DNA of 64,000 nucleotides from Paenibacillus typhae (GCF_900099765.1 NZ_FNDX01000026.1:22040-86039), one strand, 5' to 3'. Counted from the stretch's first letter, positions 18,106-27,688 are shown. Notes: generated by a model from the letters alone, not told the origin. Numbers and translations are program-made.

Positions 18106-18336
18106 CTTGGAAACACCTCCTTGCTGTATCTTGTAGTTTAAGCATACCATATGTTTAGTGACAGAACCAATTGAGTACCGTGCTTTCAAGGTCTAAAAGT
18201 GCCGGATAAACGATGTAACACCAGCAATTAAGTGATTGTGAGAGTAAAAAGGGAATTCAAATATATTTTTTGCCGAAGATGCGCTTAATTAACCCTGGAT
18301 GGTTTATGTACAGGCTTGCCTTTTACCGGAACTGCC

Positions 18337-18379
18337 AAAAACCAGCAGTGGCTCCGATTCAACGGTCCATCTGCTGGTT
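18337..18379 (-). terminator. Probable terminator of the NlpC/P60 gene
   Basis: AACCAGCAG / CTGCTGGTT stem with a T-run on the minus strand, about 30 bases beyond the stop of the minus-strand gene at 18408. The rest of 18106-18336 holds no gene I can support. Confidence 0.65.
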
Positions 18380-18407
18380 ATCATTAGCAATGCCTATAAA
18401 GTGCTGT

Positions 18408-19343
18408 TTACAGCACACGCTGCATGTGAAGAATAACGTTATGCCAGTAGCCGGAATCAAGCTCGCTGATCTGCACACCGGGTTCGCCCCAGGTATGAAT
18501 GAATTTTCCGTCACCGATATAAATGCCGACATGGCCGGGAACAGCGTCGCTCTCAAAGCGTCCGGGAACAGTGAAGAAAATCAGGTCTCCCACTTTAAGT
18601 TCATCACGGCTAACCCGCCGGCCCCTATTATCCTGATCCCGCGCCAGACGAGGCAGCTCTACACCGAACTTCCTGAATACGTGGCGGGTAAAAGAGGAGC
18701 AGTCAAATTTCTTGGTCTCCTCGTAGGAGCCGGCTCCGAAATCATAAGGAACGCCGAGAAATTTTTTGGCATAGGCTACAAGCTCACCGGTATCGACATC
18801 TGAAGCACTTTGAATCCGGAGTGTATTGGCCGTGCCCTGACCGGATGCATTGCCATTTGTAATGCCGTCATCTTTGTCGGTCGGAGTGGCAATGTTGATC
18901 TCGCCTGTAGTCGGATTCCAGCCTACTTCGGTCTGCAGCAGCTTGGATAAAGAAGTCGGCGTAATATAGATCTGGCCGTCCCGGCGGATTGGGGCGTCGG
19001 GCAAGGTTACTTTGTCGCCAAGCGAGAATACCTGGGCTGAATTTGGCTTCAGCATATACATTACATCGGTGTAGCCGATTTTGGCGAAGCCCCCGCTTGA
19101 GGTGTCATCCTTCATCCGGTATCCCAGGGCGGCGGCAGCAGGCTTCAGCGGAATCCAGAATTTCCCTTGATCGTCCTTAACATAAGCTTTTTCGTAATAG
19201 CTGCCGGCAAAAGAGCCGGAAGGTGTGATGGAGTTAGCCTTGGGCTTCTGATCGTTTTGATAATACCCGCATGCACTGCCTGTGAGGGATAGCGCAATTA
19301 AAAGTGCGGCTGCTGCTGATTTTTTGTATACGGTCCTTTTCAT
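18408..19343 (-). CDS. NlpC/P60 cell-wall peptidase lipoprotein with stalk domain
   Basis: Likely cuts peptide bridges of peptidoglycan outside the membrane. 311 residues: lipoprotein signal with lipobox LTGSAC (Cys25), then a copper-amine-oxidase-N-like stalk domain (about 50-152) with the typical WIPLKPAAAALGYR and ITPTSLSKLL segments, a Gly/Asn linker, and an NlpC/P60 domain (about 183-311). The catalytic Cys215 (FDCSSF), His271 (GHVGIYIG) and His283 are all present, so the enzyme should be active. Its start is 332 bases from the divergent ABC transporter operon. Lipid-anchored stalk plus endopeptidase is a recurrent design in Paenibacillus. Confidence 0.9.
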   Translation of the reverse strand: MKRTVYKKSAAAALLIALSLTGSACGYYQNDQKPKANSITPSGSFAGSYYEKAYVKDDQGKFWIPLKPAAAALGYRMKDDTSSGGFAKIGYTDVMYMLKPNSAQVFSLGDKVTLPDAPIRRDGQIYITPTSLSKLLQTEVGWNPTTGEINIATPTDKDDGITNGNASGQGTANTLRIQSASDVDTGELVAYAKKFLGVPYDFGAGSYEETKKFDCSSFTRHVFRKFGVELPRLARDQDNRGRRVSRDELKVGDLIFFTVPGRFESDAVPGHVGIYIGDGKFIHTWGEPGVQISELDSGYWHNVILHMQRVL

Positions 19344-19508
19344 ATGTCACGCTCCATCTTCAAACTGTAGCTTCAGTTTGTGCAAAGCAGCGGTTTTTAT
19401 AAGAGTGAACTTACTGGATTTGCTTCCTGTTCCTGCATGGCGCGCAGATTTGGCCGGAAACTGCCGACATTGTGCGCATTTTGTAATATCTGGATTGCTG
19501 ATTAACGA

Positions 19509-19535
19509 TTGACGGATAAACAACCTACATATAAT
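19509..19535 (+). promoter_or_regulatory. Predicted sigma-A promoter of the ABC transporter operon
   Basis: TTGACG at 19509-19514 and TATAAT at 19530-19535, with 15 bases between; an overlapping TAATAT gives the usual 17. The leader to the first gene would be about 130 bases. I looked in it for a T-box or other riboswitch and see none. Otherwise the 332-base gap 19344-19675 holds no gene. Confidence 0.5.
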
Positions 19536-19675
19536 ATTAGTTTAATAGATTTGCTGTATTTTATGTGAGATTCGTGTAAGCTTTTGCTTTAATGCTTTTA
19601 AAGATGAAAGCGATAATGCTGAGTCGCTCACTTTGATACACGCGCTGATACCGTAAACAGAAAAGGGGATATCTG

Positions 19676-20746
19676 ATGAAAAAATCGAAACTTTGGGCCG
19701 GTCTGGGCCTGTGCCTGATGCTGGTTGCAGCGGGCTGCGGAAACAACAATGCGGTTAACACAGGATCAACGAATAGCGGCAATGCAACGGCTGCAACGGA
19801 AGCGCCAGCCAATGCGGGTACTGATGCTGCCAAATCTTACAAAATTGCGATCTCGCAGTATGTAGAGCATCCCTCACTGGATGCAACGCGGGAAGGCTTC
19901 CTGGCGGCACTGAAGGACGCTGGAATTGTAGAAGGTGAGAACTTGACAGTAGACCTGCAGAACGCCCAGGCGGACCAGGCGAATAACCTGTCAGTTGCCC
20001 AGAAGATTGCCGGAGACAAAAATGATCTGGTCCTGGGGATTGCAACGCCATCCGCCCAGGCGCTTGTACAGAACGTGAAGGATACACCAATTCTGTTCGC
20101 AGCTGTAACCGATCCGCTGGATGCCAAGATTGTAAGCGACCTTGAACATCCCGGCGGCAACGTCTCCGGTGCGTCAGATACTAATCCTGAGTCTATTACA
20201 CGGCTGATGAATTTTATCGCTACCCAGTTCCCCGATGTCAAGAAGCTCGGGCTGATCATCAATGAAGGCGAACCGAACGCTGTAGTTATGGCTGATATTG
20301 CCAAGGAAGAGCTGGACAAGCACGGCATCGAGCTGGTGAAGGCTGCAATTACAAATACCTCCGAAGTGAAGCAGGCCGCAGAATCCCTGGTTGGCCGTGT
20401 TGATGCATTCTACATCACTTTGGATAACTCGGTCGTAAGCGGGGTGGATGCCATTATCCAGACGGCAAACGACAACAAGCTGCCGTTCTTCTCTGCTGAC
20501 CGCGACACCGTTGAGAAGGGCGCTTTTGCCACAGTTGGCTTCAAGTATTATGACCATGGCTACCAGGTTGGTGAAATGGCTGCAGACGTACTGAAGAACG
20601 GCACAAGCCCTGGTGATATGAAGGTGTCCATGCAGGAGAAGCTGGACCTGATTCTTAACCTCAAGGCGGCAGCAGCCCAAGGAATTGAAGTAACAGATGC
20701 CATGAAGGCTGAAGTGGCCGATCAGGCGAATAACATCATTCAATAA
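19676..20746 (+). CDS. ABC transporter substrate-binding lipoprotein (TrpX-type family)
   Basis: Extracellular solute-binding protein of the ABC_sub_bind family (PF04392), anchored by a lipid at the cysteine of LVAAGCGNN. After a short Asn/Thr/Ala-rich linker, the periplasmic-binding fold begins at KIAISQYVEHPSLDATREGF, a typical family opening, and contains LFAAVTDPLDAKIVSDLEHPGGNVSG. 356 residues. It heads a binding protein-permease-ATPase operon. Related systems in streptococci import tryptophan behind a T-box, but no T-box is visible here, so the substrate remains open; tyrosine, tryptophan or another small molecule is possible. Confidence 0.88.
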   Translation: MKKSKLWAGLGLCLMLVAAGCGNNNAVNTGSTNSGNATAATEAPANAGTDAAKSYKIAISQYVEHPSLDATREGFLAALKDAGIVEGENLTVDLQNAQADQANNLSVAQKIAGDKNDLVLGIATPSAQALVQNVKDTPILFAAVTDPLDAKIVSDLEHPGGNVSGASDTNPESITRLMNFIATQFPDVKKLGLIINEGEPNAVVMADIAKEELDKHGIELVKAAITNTSEVKQAAESLVGRVDAFYITLDNSVVSGVDAIIQTANDNKLPFFSADRDTVEKGAFATVGFKYYDHGYQVGEMAADVLKNGTSPGDMKVSMQEKLDLILNLKAAAAQGIEVTDAMKAEVADQANNIIQ

Positions 20747-20814
20747 GAGCCAGACATTATTATGGGGCGATCCCGGACGGGACGCCCCTTGCCGCTTGAA
20801 GGAGGAAGTCACCT

Positions 20815-21741
20815 ATGTATAATTCAATGCTCGGAGCCCTGGAAATGGGCCTCTTGTACGCGTTTATGGCTCTAGGGGTATATATTACGTTCCGGATTCT
20901 TGATTTCCCGGATTTGACTGTAGATGGAAGCTTTACAACCGGCGGGGCCATTGCGGCTGTCATGATTACGAATGGTTCTGCACCTTGGCTCGCTACCCTG
21001 TGTGCGCTTGGCGGCGGTATGGTTGCCGGGATGTGTACGGGATTGCTGCACACCAAGGGCAAGATCAACGGTCTGCTGTCGGGGATTCTCATGATGATTG
21101 CGCTTTATTCAATCAACCTGCGGATTCTTGGCAAGCCTAACGTCTCGCTGATGGGTGAAGACACCTTATTCAGCTCAATTAATCCGCTGCTCGTTATGCC
21201 GTTTGTTGTTATCCTGGTCAAGATTCTGATGGACCTGTTCCTGCGGACGGATCTTGGACTTGCCCTGCGGGCAACCGGTGACAATGCGCGGATGATCCGC
21301 AGCTTCGGTGTTAACACAGATACTACGACTATTCTCGGCATCAGTCTGTCGAACGGCATGGTTGCACTCTCCGGTGCACTGATTGCCCAGTATTCTACTT
21401 TTGCCGATTCTTCTATGGGTATTGGTATGATTGTTATCGGTCTTGCGTCGGTTATTATCGGGGAAGCTATCTTTGGGGCGGGCAGCGTCTTCCGGGCTAC
21501 GCTGGCTGCTGTTCTCGGCTCGATTGTATACCGTATCGTTGTGGCGCTTGCGCTCCGGGTACCATGGCTGGAAGCCTCGGATCTGAAGCTGATTACCGCC
21601 ATTATCGTTATTATTGCCTTGCTGTTCCCTTCAATCCAGCGTTATCTGAAGACAAAGAGCACCGCACGCAAACGTACGGCAGAGCTTGCAGAGCAGGCTC
21701 TGCGCAGCAAGAAAGGGGGGGCAGCCAATGCTAAAGCTTGA
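20815..21741 (+). CDS. ABC transporter permease (branched-chain amino acid/sugar type fold)
   Basis: 308-residue membrane component with about eight to nine hydrophobic segments, of the BPD_transp_2 type. LGALEMGLLYAFMALGVY at the N-terminus and DFPDLTVDGSFTTGG are typical of permeases that partner PF04392 binding proteins, as is the IVIGLASVIIGEAIFGAGS segment. The basic C-terminus overlaps the ATPase gene by 14 bases, indicating tight co-translation. GGAGGAAG precedes the ATG. Confidence 0.88.
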   Translation: MYNSMLGALEMGLLYAFMALGVYITFRILDFPDLTVDGSFTTGGAIAAVMITNGSAPWLATLCALGGGMVAGMCTGLLHTKGKINGLLSGILMMIALYSINLRILGKPNVSLMGEDTLFSSINPLLVMPFVVILVKILMDLFLRTDLGLALRATGDNARMIRSFGVNTDTTTILGISLSNGMVALSGALIAQYSTFADSSMGIGMIVIGLASVIIGEAIFGAGSVFRATLAAVLGSIVYRIVVALALRVPWLEASDLKLITAIIVIIALLFPSIQRYLKTKSTARKRTAELAEQALRSKKGGAANAKA

Positions 21742-22522
21742 TAATGTCTCCAAGCTGTTCAATCCCGGCACCCCGGATGAGAAGATTGCCCTGCTCGGAA
21801 TAGACCTGGAGCTGCAGGCCGGTGATTTTGTAACCATCATCGGCAGTAACGGCGCAGGTAAATCAACCTTGATGAATATCATTTCCGGTGTGATGAAGCC
21901 CGATCTCGGCGAAGCGCGGATCGAGGGTAACTCCATCAGCCATCTTCCGGAGTTCCAGCGGGCCCGCTGGATCGGCCGGGTCTTCCAGGACCCGATGGCC
22001 GGTACAGCCCCGCATATGACGATTGAAGAGAATCTGGCGATGGCTTATAAGCGCGGACAGAGCCGCGGCCTGGCCTTCGGAGTGAATGCGGCCAGACGAA
22101 CTGTGTTCCGTGAACAATTGAGCCGTCTGGGCATCGGTCTTGAGAACCGCCTGCGGGCCAAGGTAGGGCTGCTGTCCGGCGGTGAGCGGCAGGCGCTCAG
22201 CCTGCTGATGGCGACCTTTACACAGCCGCAGATCCTGCTGCTGGATGAGCATACGGCAGCGCTTGACCCTGCCCGTGCTGATCTGATTACGAAGCTCACA
22301 GAAACCATTGTACGGGAAATGAACCTGACGACACTGATGGTTACCCATAATATGGAGCAGGCCATCCGTCTTGGTAACCGGCTGATCATGATGGACAAAG
22401 GCTCAATCATTCTGGATATCGACGAATCACGCAAGAAGGATTTGACCGTCGAGCGCCTGCTGGGTGAATTCGAAGCCATCAGCGGGCACAAGCTGGCAGA
22501 TGACCGCATGATGCTGGGATAA
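21728..22522 (+). CDS. ABC transporter ATP-binding protein
   Basis: Energises the importer encoded just upstream. 264 residues from ATG 21728, which follows a GGGGGG-rich site inside the permease end; the longer in-frame start at 21686 is inside the permease and lacks support. Walker A GSNGAGKST, Q-loop VFQDPMAGT, signature LLSGGERQALSLLMA, Walker B LLLDEHTAALDP and the H-switch VTHNM are complete. Walker B shows His after the Glu where most have Pro (DEHTAALDP), a usual variation in this subfamily. Confidence 0.92.
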   Translation: MLKLDNVSKLFNPGTPDEKIALLGIDLELQAGDFVTIIGSNGAGKSTLMNIISGVMKPDLGEARIEGNSISHLPEFQRARWIGRVFQDPMAGTAPHMTIEENLAMAYKRGQSRGLAFGVNAARRTVFREQLSRLGIGLENRLRAKVGLLSGGERQALSLLMATFTQPQILLLDEHTAALDPARADLITKLTETIVREMNLTTLMVTHNMEQAIRLGNRLIMMDKGSIILDIDESRKKDLTVERLLGEFEAISGHKLADDRMMLG

Positions 22523-22583
22523 AGATTACAGATTGATTATCCTCGGAATTTTGAAGTTTTCTGCTGAATACGAGAACACCAGC

Positions 22584-22622
22584 GGACCGCTGCAGGTTGT
22601 AACCTGAGCGGTCCATTTCTTT
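22584..22622 (+). terminator. Terminator of the ABC transporter operon
   Basis: GGACCGCT / AGCGGTCC stem with an inner CAGGTTGTAACCTG hairpin, followed by atttcttt. About 60 bases after the ATPase stop. Confidence 0.7.
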
Positions 22623-22833
22623 GACGCTTCACCCAGACCACTGCCAGAGCCTCTTGAGTCATATTCATTATAGTCTTCTCTTGAGTAAATAATTGATTGC
22701 GCTTTCAGCCTGTGGCTGATCTTTCTAATGGTATCCAGTTCATCGTATAAATCAAAATACGGAGAACCCGGTTCATTTCCGTGAATGCGAGGTAAAGGTT
22801 AGGGAAAGAACAACAACAGGAGGGAACATAACA
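22623..22833. other. Intergenic stretch with no gene seen
   Basis: Together with the terminator this forms the 311-base gap between the ABC operon and the SDR gene. I find no convincing promoter hexamers, repeat or small gene. A short TCAGCC-TGT-GGCTGA hairpin occurs near 22708. Confidence 0.4.
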
Positions 22834-23625
22834 ATGGCAGAGCTTAGATTAGCAGGCAAAGTAGCAGTTGTCACCGGCGGAGGTTCAGGTATCGGTAAAG
22901 CTTCTGTTATGGAATTTGCCAGAAACGGCGCCAAGGTCATTTTACTGGACCGCACACCTGAAAATGCAGAGAAAGTAAAACGGCAAGTAGAAGAAGCGGG
23001 CGGAGAGGCCCTTGTAATTGAATGTGATATTGAGCAGCCGCAGCAGGTAAAAGAAGCAATCGATCAGGCAGCAGCCACATGGGGCCGGCTGGATATTGTG
23101 TTCGCAAATGCCGGAATCAACGGGGCAATGGCACCGATTGAAACCATGGAGATGGAGGACTGGGATCAGACCATTCATATCAATTTGCGGGGGACTTTTG
23201 CAACCGTCAAATATGCGATACCGCATCTGAAGGAGAATGGCGGCAGTATTCTGATCAACAGTTCGATTAACGGGAACCGTATCTTCTCCAATATCGGGTT
23301 CTCGGCTTACAGCACCACGAAGGCGGGCCAGGTTGCTTTTATGAAAATGGCAGCGCTAGAGCTGGCCCAGTACAAGATCAGAGTTAACGCGATTTGTCCA
23401 GGTGCCATCTCGACTAATATCGATGATAACACCTATCCTTCCGAGGATCTGGAGGAAGTGAAGATTCCAGTAGATTTCCCGGAGGGCGATCAGCCGCTGG
23501 AGAAGGGGCCGGGACGTCCGGACCAGGTGGCCAAGCTTGCACTGTTCCTTGCATCGAACGATTCCGATCATATTACAGGCACAGAGATTTATTGTGACGG
23601 TGCCGAATCGCTGTTGCATGGCTAG
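22834..23625 (+). CDS. Short-chain dehydrogenase/reductase
   Basis: Classical SDR, 263 residues. The cofactor motif TGGGSGIG is followed by LLDR, where the Asp at the end of the second strand favours NAD over NADP. NAG, the catalytic Ser in LINSSINGN, the YSTTK pair (Tyr and Lys) and the PG motif CPGAIST are present. The substrate cannot be read from the sequence. GGAGGG precedes the ATG. It stands alone between the ABC operon terminator and the mgtC-like gene. Confidence 0.88.
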   Translation: MAELRLAGKVAVVTGGGSGIGKASVMEFARNGAKVILLDRTPENAEKVKRQVEEAGGEALVIECDIEQPQQVKEAIDQAAATWGRLDIVFANAGINGAMAPIETMEMEDWDQTIHINLRGTFATVKYAIPHLKENGGSILINSSINGNRIFSNIGFSAYSTTKAGQVAFMKMAALELAQYKIRVNAICPGAISTNIDDNTYPSEDLEEVKIPVDFPEGDQPLEKGPGRPDQVAKLALFLASNDSDHITGTEIYCDGAESLLHG

Positions 23626-23682
23626 ACCATTCTATACAGACATTGACCGGCATACCTTGTAAAGAATAGTTCCTCCTTTCAA

Positions 23683-23773
23683 AAGAAACGGATTCCATCA
23701 CCGGCAATGCTGCAGCTGCCTCTAACGGGTTAATGCGGTATGCGGCAGAGCGGCATGCGTTTCTTCTTTTTTT
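23683..23773 (+). terminator. Possible terminator after the SDR gene
   Basis: Outer stem AAGAAACG / CGTTTCTT enclosing a branched GC-rich region that includes CTGCC / GGCAG, followed by a run of T at 23767-23773. Weaker than a simple hairpin. Confidence 0.4.
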
Positions 23774-23842
23774 ACATTTTGTTATAAGCCTGGCGGCTAT
23801 TTTAAGGTATACTGATTCTATCTGTTTTTTTGAGGAGGAGCC

Positions 23843-24565
23843 ATGAGTATTGATCTTCACACAGAATCCATTGTAAAACTGCTGGTGGCCATGCTGTTCG
23901 GGCTGTTCATCGGCATCGACCGGCAATTAAAGCAGAAACCGCTGGGAATCCGGACCAGCATGGTCATCAGCATCGCAAGCTGTCTTGTGACGCTTGTCTC
24001 CATTCATGCGTACGACAAATTTGGCGGGGCAGAACATCCTACGATGGACCCAATGCGGCTGGCTGCACAGATTGTAAGCGGGATCGGTTTCCTGGGGGCC
24101 GGTGTAATTTTGCGCAGGGGCGGAGATGCCATTTCGGGCCTGACCTCAGCGGCGCTTATCTGGACTGCCTCGGGGATCGGAATTGCGGTAGGCGCAGGCT
24201 TTTATCTGGAGGCAGGGTATGCGGTAGTACTGCTTATGTTCGCTGTGAATGCAGTTCCACTGCTGATCAAGGCAATCGGCCCGGAGGTGCTTAACAAGCA
24301 TGAAATCTCTGTCAGAATCATTATGGAGCCCAACTACGTGCTGACTGAGGTCATACAGAAGATCGAGGGACGTCCTATGACTGATCAGCGTAAAACGCGT
24401 AAACCGGGCCGGGCCATCCGCCGGATGAAAATCAAGGATCTGGATGACGGCAGACAGCTGATTGATATGGTCTTGTCTGCGCCTGATCATGATTATGCAA
24501 CGGAAATCTATTACGATGTGAAAAAAATTGAACATGTCATGAGCGTCGAAGTTGAACAATTGTAA
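23843..24565 (+). CDS. MgtC/SapB family membrane protein
   Basis: 240-residue protein with four to five membrane helices in the first 140 residues and a soluble C-terminal domain of about 90 residues. Family signatures: LFGLFIGIDRQLKQKPLGIRT, QIVSGIGFLGAGVILR and GLTSAALIWTASGIGIAVG. In pathogens MgtC affects magnesium adaptation and ATP synthase; in Bacillus-type bacteria the role is less clear. The C-terminal part resembles an ACT-like regulatory domain. GAGGAGG lies upstream of the ATG. No magnesium riboswitch is apparent in the 217-base upstream gap. Confidence 0.9.
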   Translation: MSIDLHTESIVKLLVAMLFGLFIGIDRQLKQKPLGIRTSMVISIASCLVTLVSIHAYDKFGGAEHPTMDPMRLAAQIVSGIGFLGAGVILRRGGDAISGLTSAALIWTASGIGIAVGAGFYLEAGYAVVLLMFAVNAVPLLIKAIGPEVLNKHEISVRIIMEPNYVLTEVIQKIEGRPMTDQRKTRKPGRAIRRMKIKDLDDGRQLIDMVLSAPDHDYATEIYYDVKKIEHVMSVEVEQL

Positions 24566-24649
24566 AAATGCCATGTTACCGCTTCCGCAGATGTGTTAAT
24601 CTATCTAAGAGAGTCATTTTGAGATTATGGAAGGGAGAAAGAATGTACA

Positions 24650-25639
24650 ATGTCGATTACTGCTTATGAAGGACTTTTTGAAGGGGAAGCTGCGGTCTGG
24701 CTGAAGGCCGGGCGCTACGAGGCAGCAATCCTGCCGCACATCGGGGGAAATCTGATCTGCTTCCGCGATACCGAGAATGGTTACCGTTTCCTGCATGAGC
24801 CGGGTGCGGAGGAGATGGAAGCATTCAAAGCAAGCCCGGGGATTCATGGGATTCCGGTGCTGTTTCCTCCAAACCGTTATGAGGACGGGGAATTCCCATT
24901 TAACGGCAAGACTTATCATCTTCCCGTAAATGAAACGGCAACCGGCAATCATCTGCATGGGTTTTTACATACGGCTGCCTGGGAAGTTGAAGAATTTGGC
25001 GTAGGCAAAAGCGAGAGCTTCGTTACAGTAGCCATCAAGGTGGATGAGAACCATCCTTCTTATCAATATCTGCCCTTCAAATATACTGTTAAGCTGCGCT
25101 ATACGCTTGGCGAAGGCGGTTTGTCCCAGCACCTGCAGGTACACAATGACGGGGAGGAGCTAATGCCTTGTCTGCTTGCTTTCCATACCGCCATTAATGC
25201 GCCGTTTGCACCTGGAAGTACACCTCAGGATTACAAGGTGAAGCTGACGATAGGCGAACGCTGGGAGCTTAACGAGCGTATGCTGCCTACAGGGGCTTTC
25301 CAGGAGCTGACTGCGGATGAAATTGCCCTGCGTGATGAAGGCCTTTATCCGTTCTATGCGCCAATGGACAATCATTATACTGCAGTGGCCCAAAATGGCC
25401 GCAACCGCATGGAGCTCACGGACAGCAAGTCTGGTGTTACGCTGGTTTATGATGTAGGAACATCGTACAAACAGTGGATGATCTGGAATAACGGGGCAAC
25501 CGAAGGCTTTTTCTGCCCTGAACCGCAGATTAACCTCGTGAATGCGCCGAAGGTTGATCTTCGGGCCGAAGAAATCGGGCTGTTCAGTCTGGCGCCAGGA
25601 GAATACTGGGAAGAGACCGGCCGTCTTTATGTAAAATAG
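24650..25639 (+). CDS. Aldose 1-epimerase family protein
   Basis: Galactose mutarotase-like beta-sandwich enzyme, 329 residues, which equilibrates alpha and beta sugar anomers. The region NHLHGFLHTAAWEV carries the expected catalytic histidines, and WNNGATEGFFCPEPQ carries the probable catalytic glutamate. A related YeaD-type hexose-6-phosphate epimerase cannot be excluded. ATG 24650 is preceded by AAGGGAG at a long spacing of about 12 bases. Ends before a strong terminator. Sugar transport genes lie about 2 kb further on. Confidence 0.85.
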   Translation: MSITAYEGLFEGEAAVWLKAGRYEAAILPHIGGNLICFRDTENGYRFLHEPGAEEMEAFKASPGIHGIPVLFPPNRYEDGEFPFNGKTYHLPVNETATGNHLHGFLHTAAWEVEEFGVGKSESFVTVAIKVDENHPSYQYLPFKYTVKLRYTLGEGGLSQHLQVHNDGEELMPCLLAFHTAINAPFAPGSTPQDYKVKLTIGERWELNERMLPTGAFQELTADEIALRDEGLYPFYAPMDNHYTAVAQNGRNRMELTDSKSGVTLVYDVGTSYKQWMIWNNGATEGFFCPEPQINLVNAPKVDLRAEEIGLFSLAPGEYWEETGRLYVK

Positions 25640-25686
25640 TATGGTTCAGCGGGCTAATGCCACGTGTATTGAAAGGTTAAAATAGG

Positions 25687-25720
25687 GCGGGAAGCAGCTG
25701 CGTGCTGCTCCCGCTTTTTT
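25687..25720 (+). terminator. Terminator after the aldose epimerase gene
   Basis: GCGGGAAGCAGC / GCTGCTCCCGC stem, five-base loop, then six T. Confidence 0.88.
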
Positions 25721-25858
25721 GCTTGTCCCCAAAAGTATACCTCCAGCCGGCGGAGGTTAAGAATAGAAGCATCGGTACAAGGCGGATATCCTGGATTTAA
25801 TCCAGTTTTAAGGTAAGTGGCGTATACTACACGTTTAGTATAGATAGGAGTGATTGTT

Positions 25859-27664
25859 TTGCGCCACACAATGTTACCCAAGCGGACATGGCTGCTGGCA
25901 GCCGGACTGCTGCTTGACGGATTCCTGCTGAATTTCTTCCTGCAGGCAGCCTCATTCAGTCTGGAGCTTCAACGTATATTCGGCTGGATCCTTGAGTATC
26001 CGCTGTTATATATATCCGGCAGCCTGTTTTTCTTTTTCCTTCTGCTGGCAGCTTCAGTCCTTCTGCCCAATATGTATATCGGGCCGGGAATAATCCTGCT
26101 GGCCGGTGCCGCGGCCGGTACTGCAAATTATAAAAAGCTGTCAACAACCGGGGAGCCGCTGTTTCCCTGGGATCTGCTGCTGCTCAAAAATGCCGCAGAT
26201 ATGCGCACCATTACGAAGGGCATGATCTCGCCGCTGCTGCTGGCCACAGGAGTGCTGTTCGTTGCCGTGCTTTTCTTCCTGCTGCGCAGGCTGCCGGAGA
26301 TGAAGCTGCGTCTGCCGTTCAGATTATCTCTGGGCGCTGTATCTGTTATTATACTGGCCGGATTTATCGCTATGGTGAACGGACAGAGTACGCTTGCATC
26401 CTCTCTGAAGTACCAGAATATCTTCTGGAACCAGAAGGTGAACTATGCACAGAACGGCTTTCTCTACGCTTTTACAGGCAATATGCGGCAAAATCTGATG
26501 GAGCAGCCGGAAGGGTACAGCCGGCAGGCAATCGAAGAAATTGCTGCCAGGTACAGTGAGCTGCCGGATTCCGGGAGTGTATCTGCTGCAGGAGAGCAGC
26601 CCAACATTCTGTTCATGATGGATGAAGCTTTTTTTGACCCGACCCGGCTGGACGGGCTGGCATTCAGTGAAGACCCGCTTAGCTTTATCCATACGGCGGA
26701 GGCCACAACCCCATCCGGCTATCTGCTCTCCCCTGAATTTGGCGGAAATACGGCCAATGTGGAATTTGAAGCGCTGACCGGCCTGTCCATGTATTTCCTG
26801 AACGACGGCTCCATCCCATACCAGCAGCGGCTGGTCAAAATGTCCTCACTGCCGTCCATCGTCAGCATCCTGAAGGAGCGCGGCTACAGGGCGGAGGCGC
26901 TGCATCCCTTCGATGAAACCTTCTATAACCGCAACCGGGTATATCCGGTCCTTGGCTTCGATTCGTTCACCGGTGAAAAGGATCTGGGTGACAGCGGCCG
27001 TATTACACCTGACGGTTATATCTCCGACAAGTTTGCTGTGCAGGAGGCGGTCCGGCGGTTTAAATCGGCGGCAGACCCGGTGTTTATCCATCTGGTGACG
27101 ATGCAGAATCATTTTCCGTTCACCAAGGGGCTGAACGGGCCGAATACCATTAGCGTCAGCGGGGTGGAGGCTGAATATAAAGATGAAATCGAAACCTATG
27201 TGCACAATACCAGCCTTACTGACCAAGCGCTGGCTTATCTGCAGCAGGAGCTGCTGACAATAGAGCGTCCGACCATTGCCGCATTCTGGGGCGACCATCT
27301 GCCGGCGCTGTCCTCTGGTATTTATACGGCAGCAGGCTGGGATAGTGAGCCCCGGCTGAAGCATGAGACCAAGCTGATGATCCTGGCCAACTTTGACATC
27401 GGAGCGGGTCCGCTTGGAACGCTTAGTCCGGCTTATCTGGGCCCGCAGGTCTTCCGGTTGTCGGGAATGTCACTGCCCCCGTATTATAAGCTGCTTGAAC
27501 AGGTTCAAGCAGAGATTCCCGTACTTAGCAAAGCCGTCCTGCTCGGTAATTCCGGTCCGCTGAGCGGCTTGACTCCGAAACAGCAGGAGCTGCTTGACGA
27601 TTACCGCCTGGTGGAATATGACCTGCTGGAGGGTGAGGGCTACTCGGCAGGCCTGCTGTTCTGA
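25859..27664 (+). CDS. LTA synthase family sulfatase-fold membrane enzyme
   Basis: Resembles lipoteichoic acid synthases, which move glycerol phosphate units from phosphatidylglycerol outside the cell. About 601 residues: five predicted membrane helices in the first 180 residues, then a large extracellular sulfatase-like domain. Seen: the metal-binding MMDEAF region (the family usually has an ESF-type motif), GGNTANVEFEALTG with the probable catalytic Thr at about 298, and GDHLPAL. TTG 25859 is taken as start (ATAGGAG eight bases upstream); ATG 25871 is possible. The substrate could also be another phosphoglycerol acceptor. Confidence 0.87.
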   Translation: MRHTMLPKRTWLLAAGLLLDGFLLNFFLQAASFSLELQRIFGWILEYPLLYISGSLFFFFLLLAASVLLPNMYIGPGIILLAGAAAGTANYKKLSTTGEPLFPWDLLLLKNAADMRTITKGMISPLLLATGVLFVAVLFFLLRRLPEMKLRLPFRLSLGAVSVIILAGFIAMVNGQSTLASSLKYQNIFWNQKVNYAQNGFLYAFTGNMRQNLMEQPEGYSRQAIEEIAARYSELPDSGSVSAAGEQPNILFMMDEAFFDPTRLDGLAFSEDPLSFIHTAEATTPSGYLLSPEFGGNTANVEFEALTGLSMYFLNDGSIPYQQRLVKMSSLPSIVSILKERGYRAEALHPFDETFYNRNRVYPVLGFDSFTGEKDLGDSGRITPDGYISDKFAVQEAVRRFKSAADPVFIHLVTMQNHFPFTKGLNGPNTISVSGVEAEYKDEIETYVHNTSLTDQALAYLQQELLTIERPTIAAFWGDHLPALSSGIYTAAGWDSEPRLKHETKLMILANFDIGAGPLGTLSPAYLGPQVFRLSGMSLPPYYKLLEQVQAEIPVLSKAVLLGNSGPLSGLTPKQQELLDDYRLVEYDLLEGEGYSAGLLF

Positions 27665-27688
27665 TCCGCAGCGGCAACAGGTTTGTAT

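Noticed and set aside
18270..18803. 177-residue plus-strand frame
   Set aside because: Overlaps the NlpC/P60 catalytic domain on the other strand and the terminator; composition is that of a shadow frame.
19604..19618. cre-like site in the leader of the ABC transporter operon
   Set aside because: ATGAAAGCGATAATG misses the conserved C and final W of the consensus, so I do not call it.
19543..19675. T-box or riboswitch in the ABC transporter leader
   Set aside because: No T-box sequence, specifier loop or terminator/antiterminator pair could be found, although related transporters elsewhere have one.
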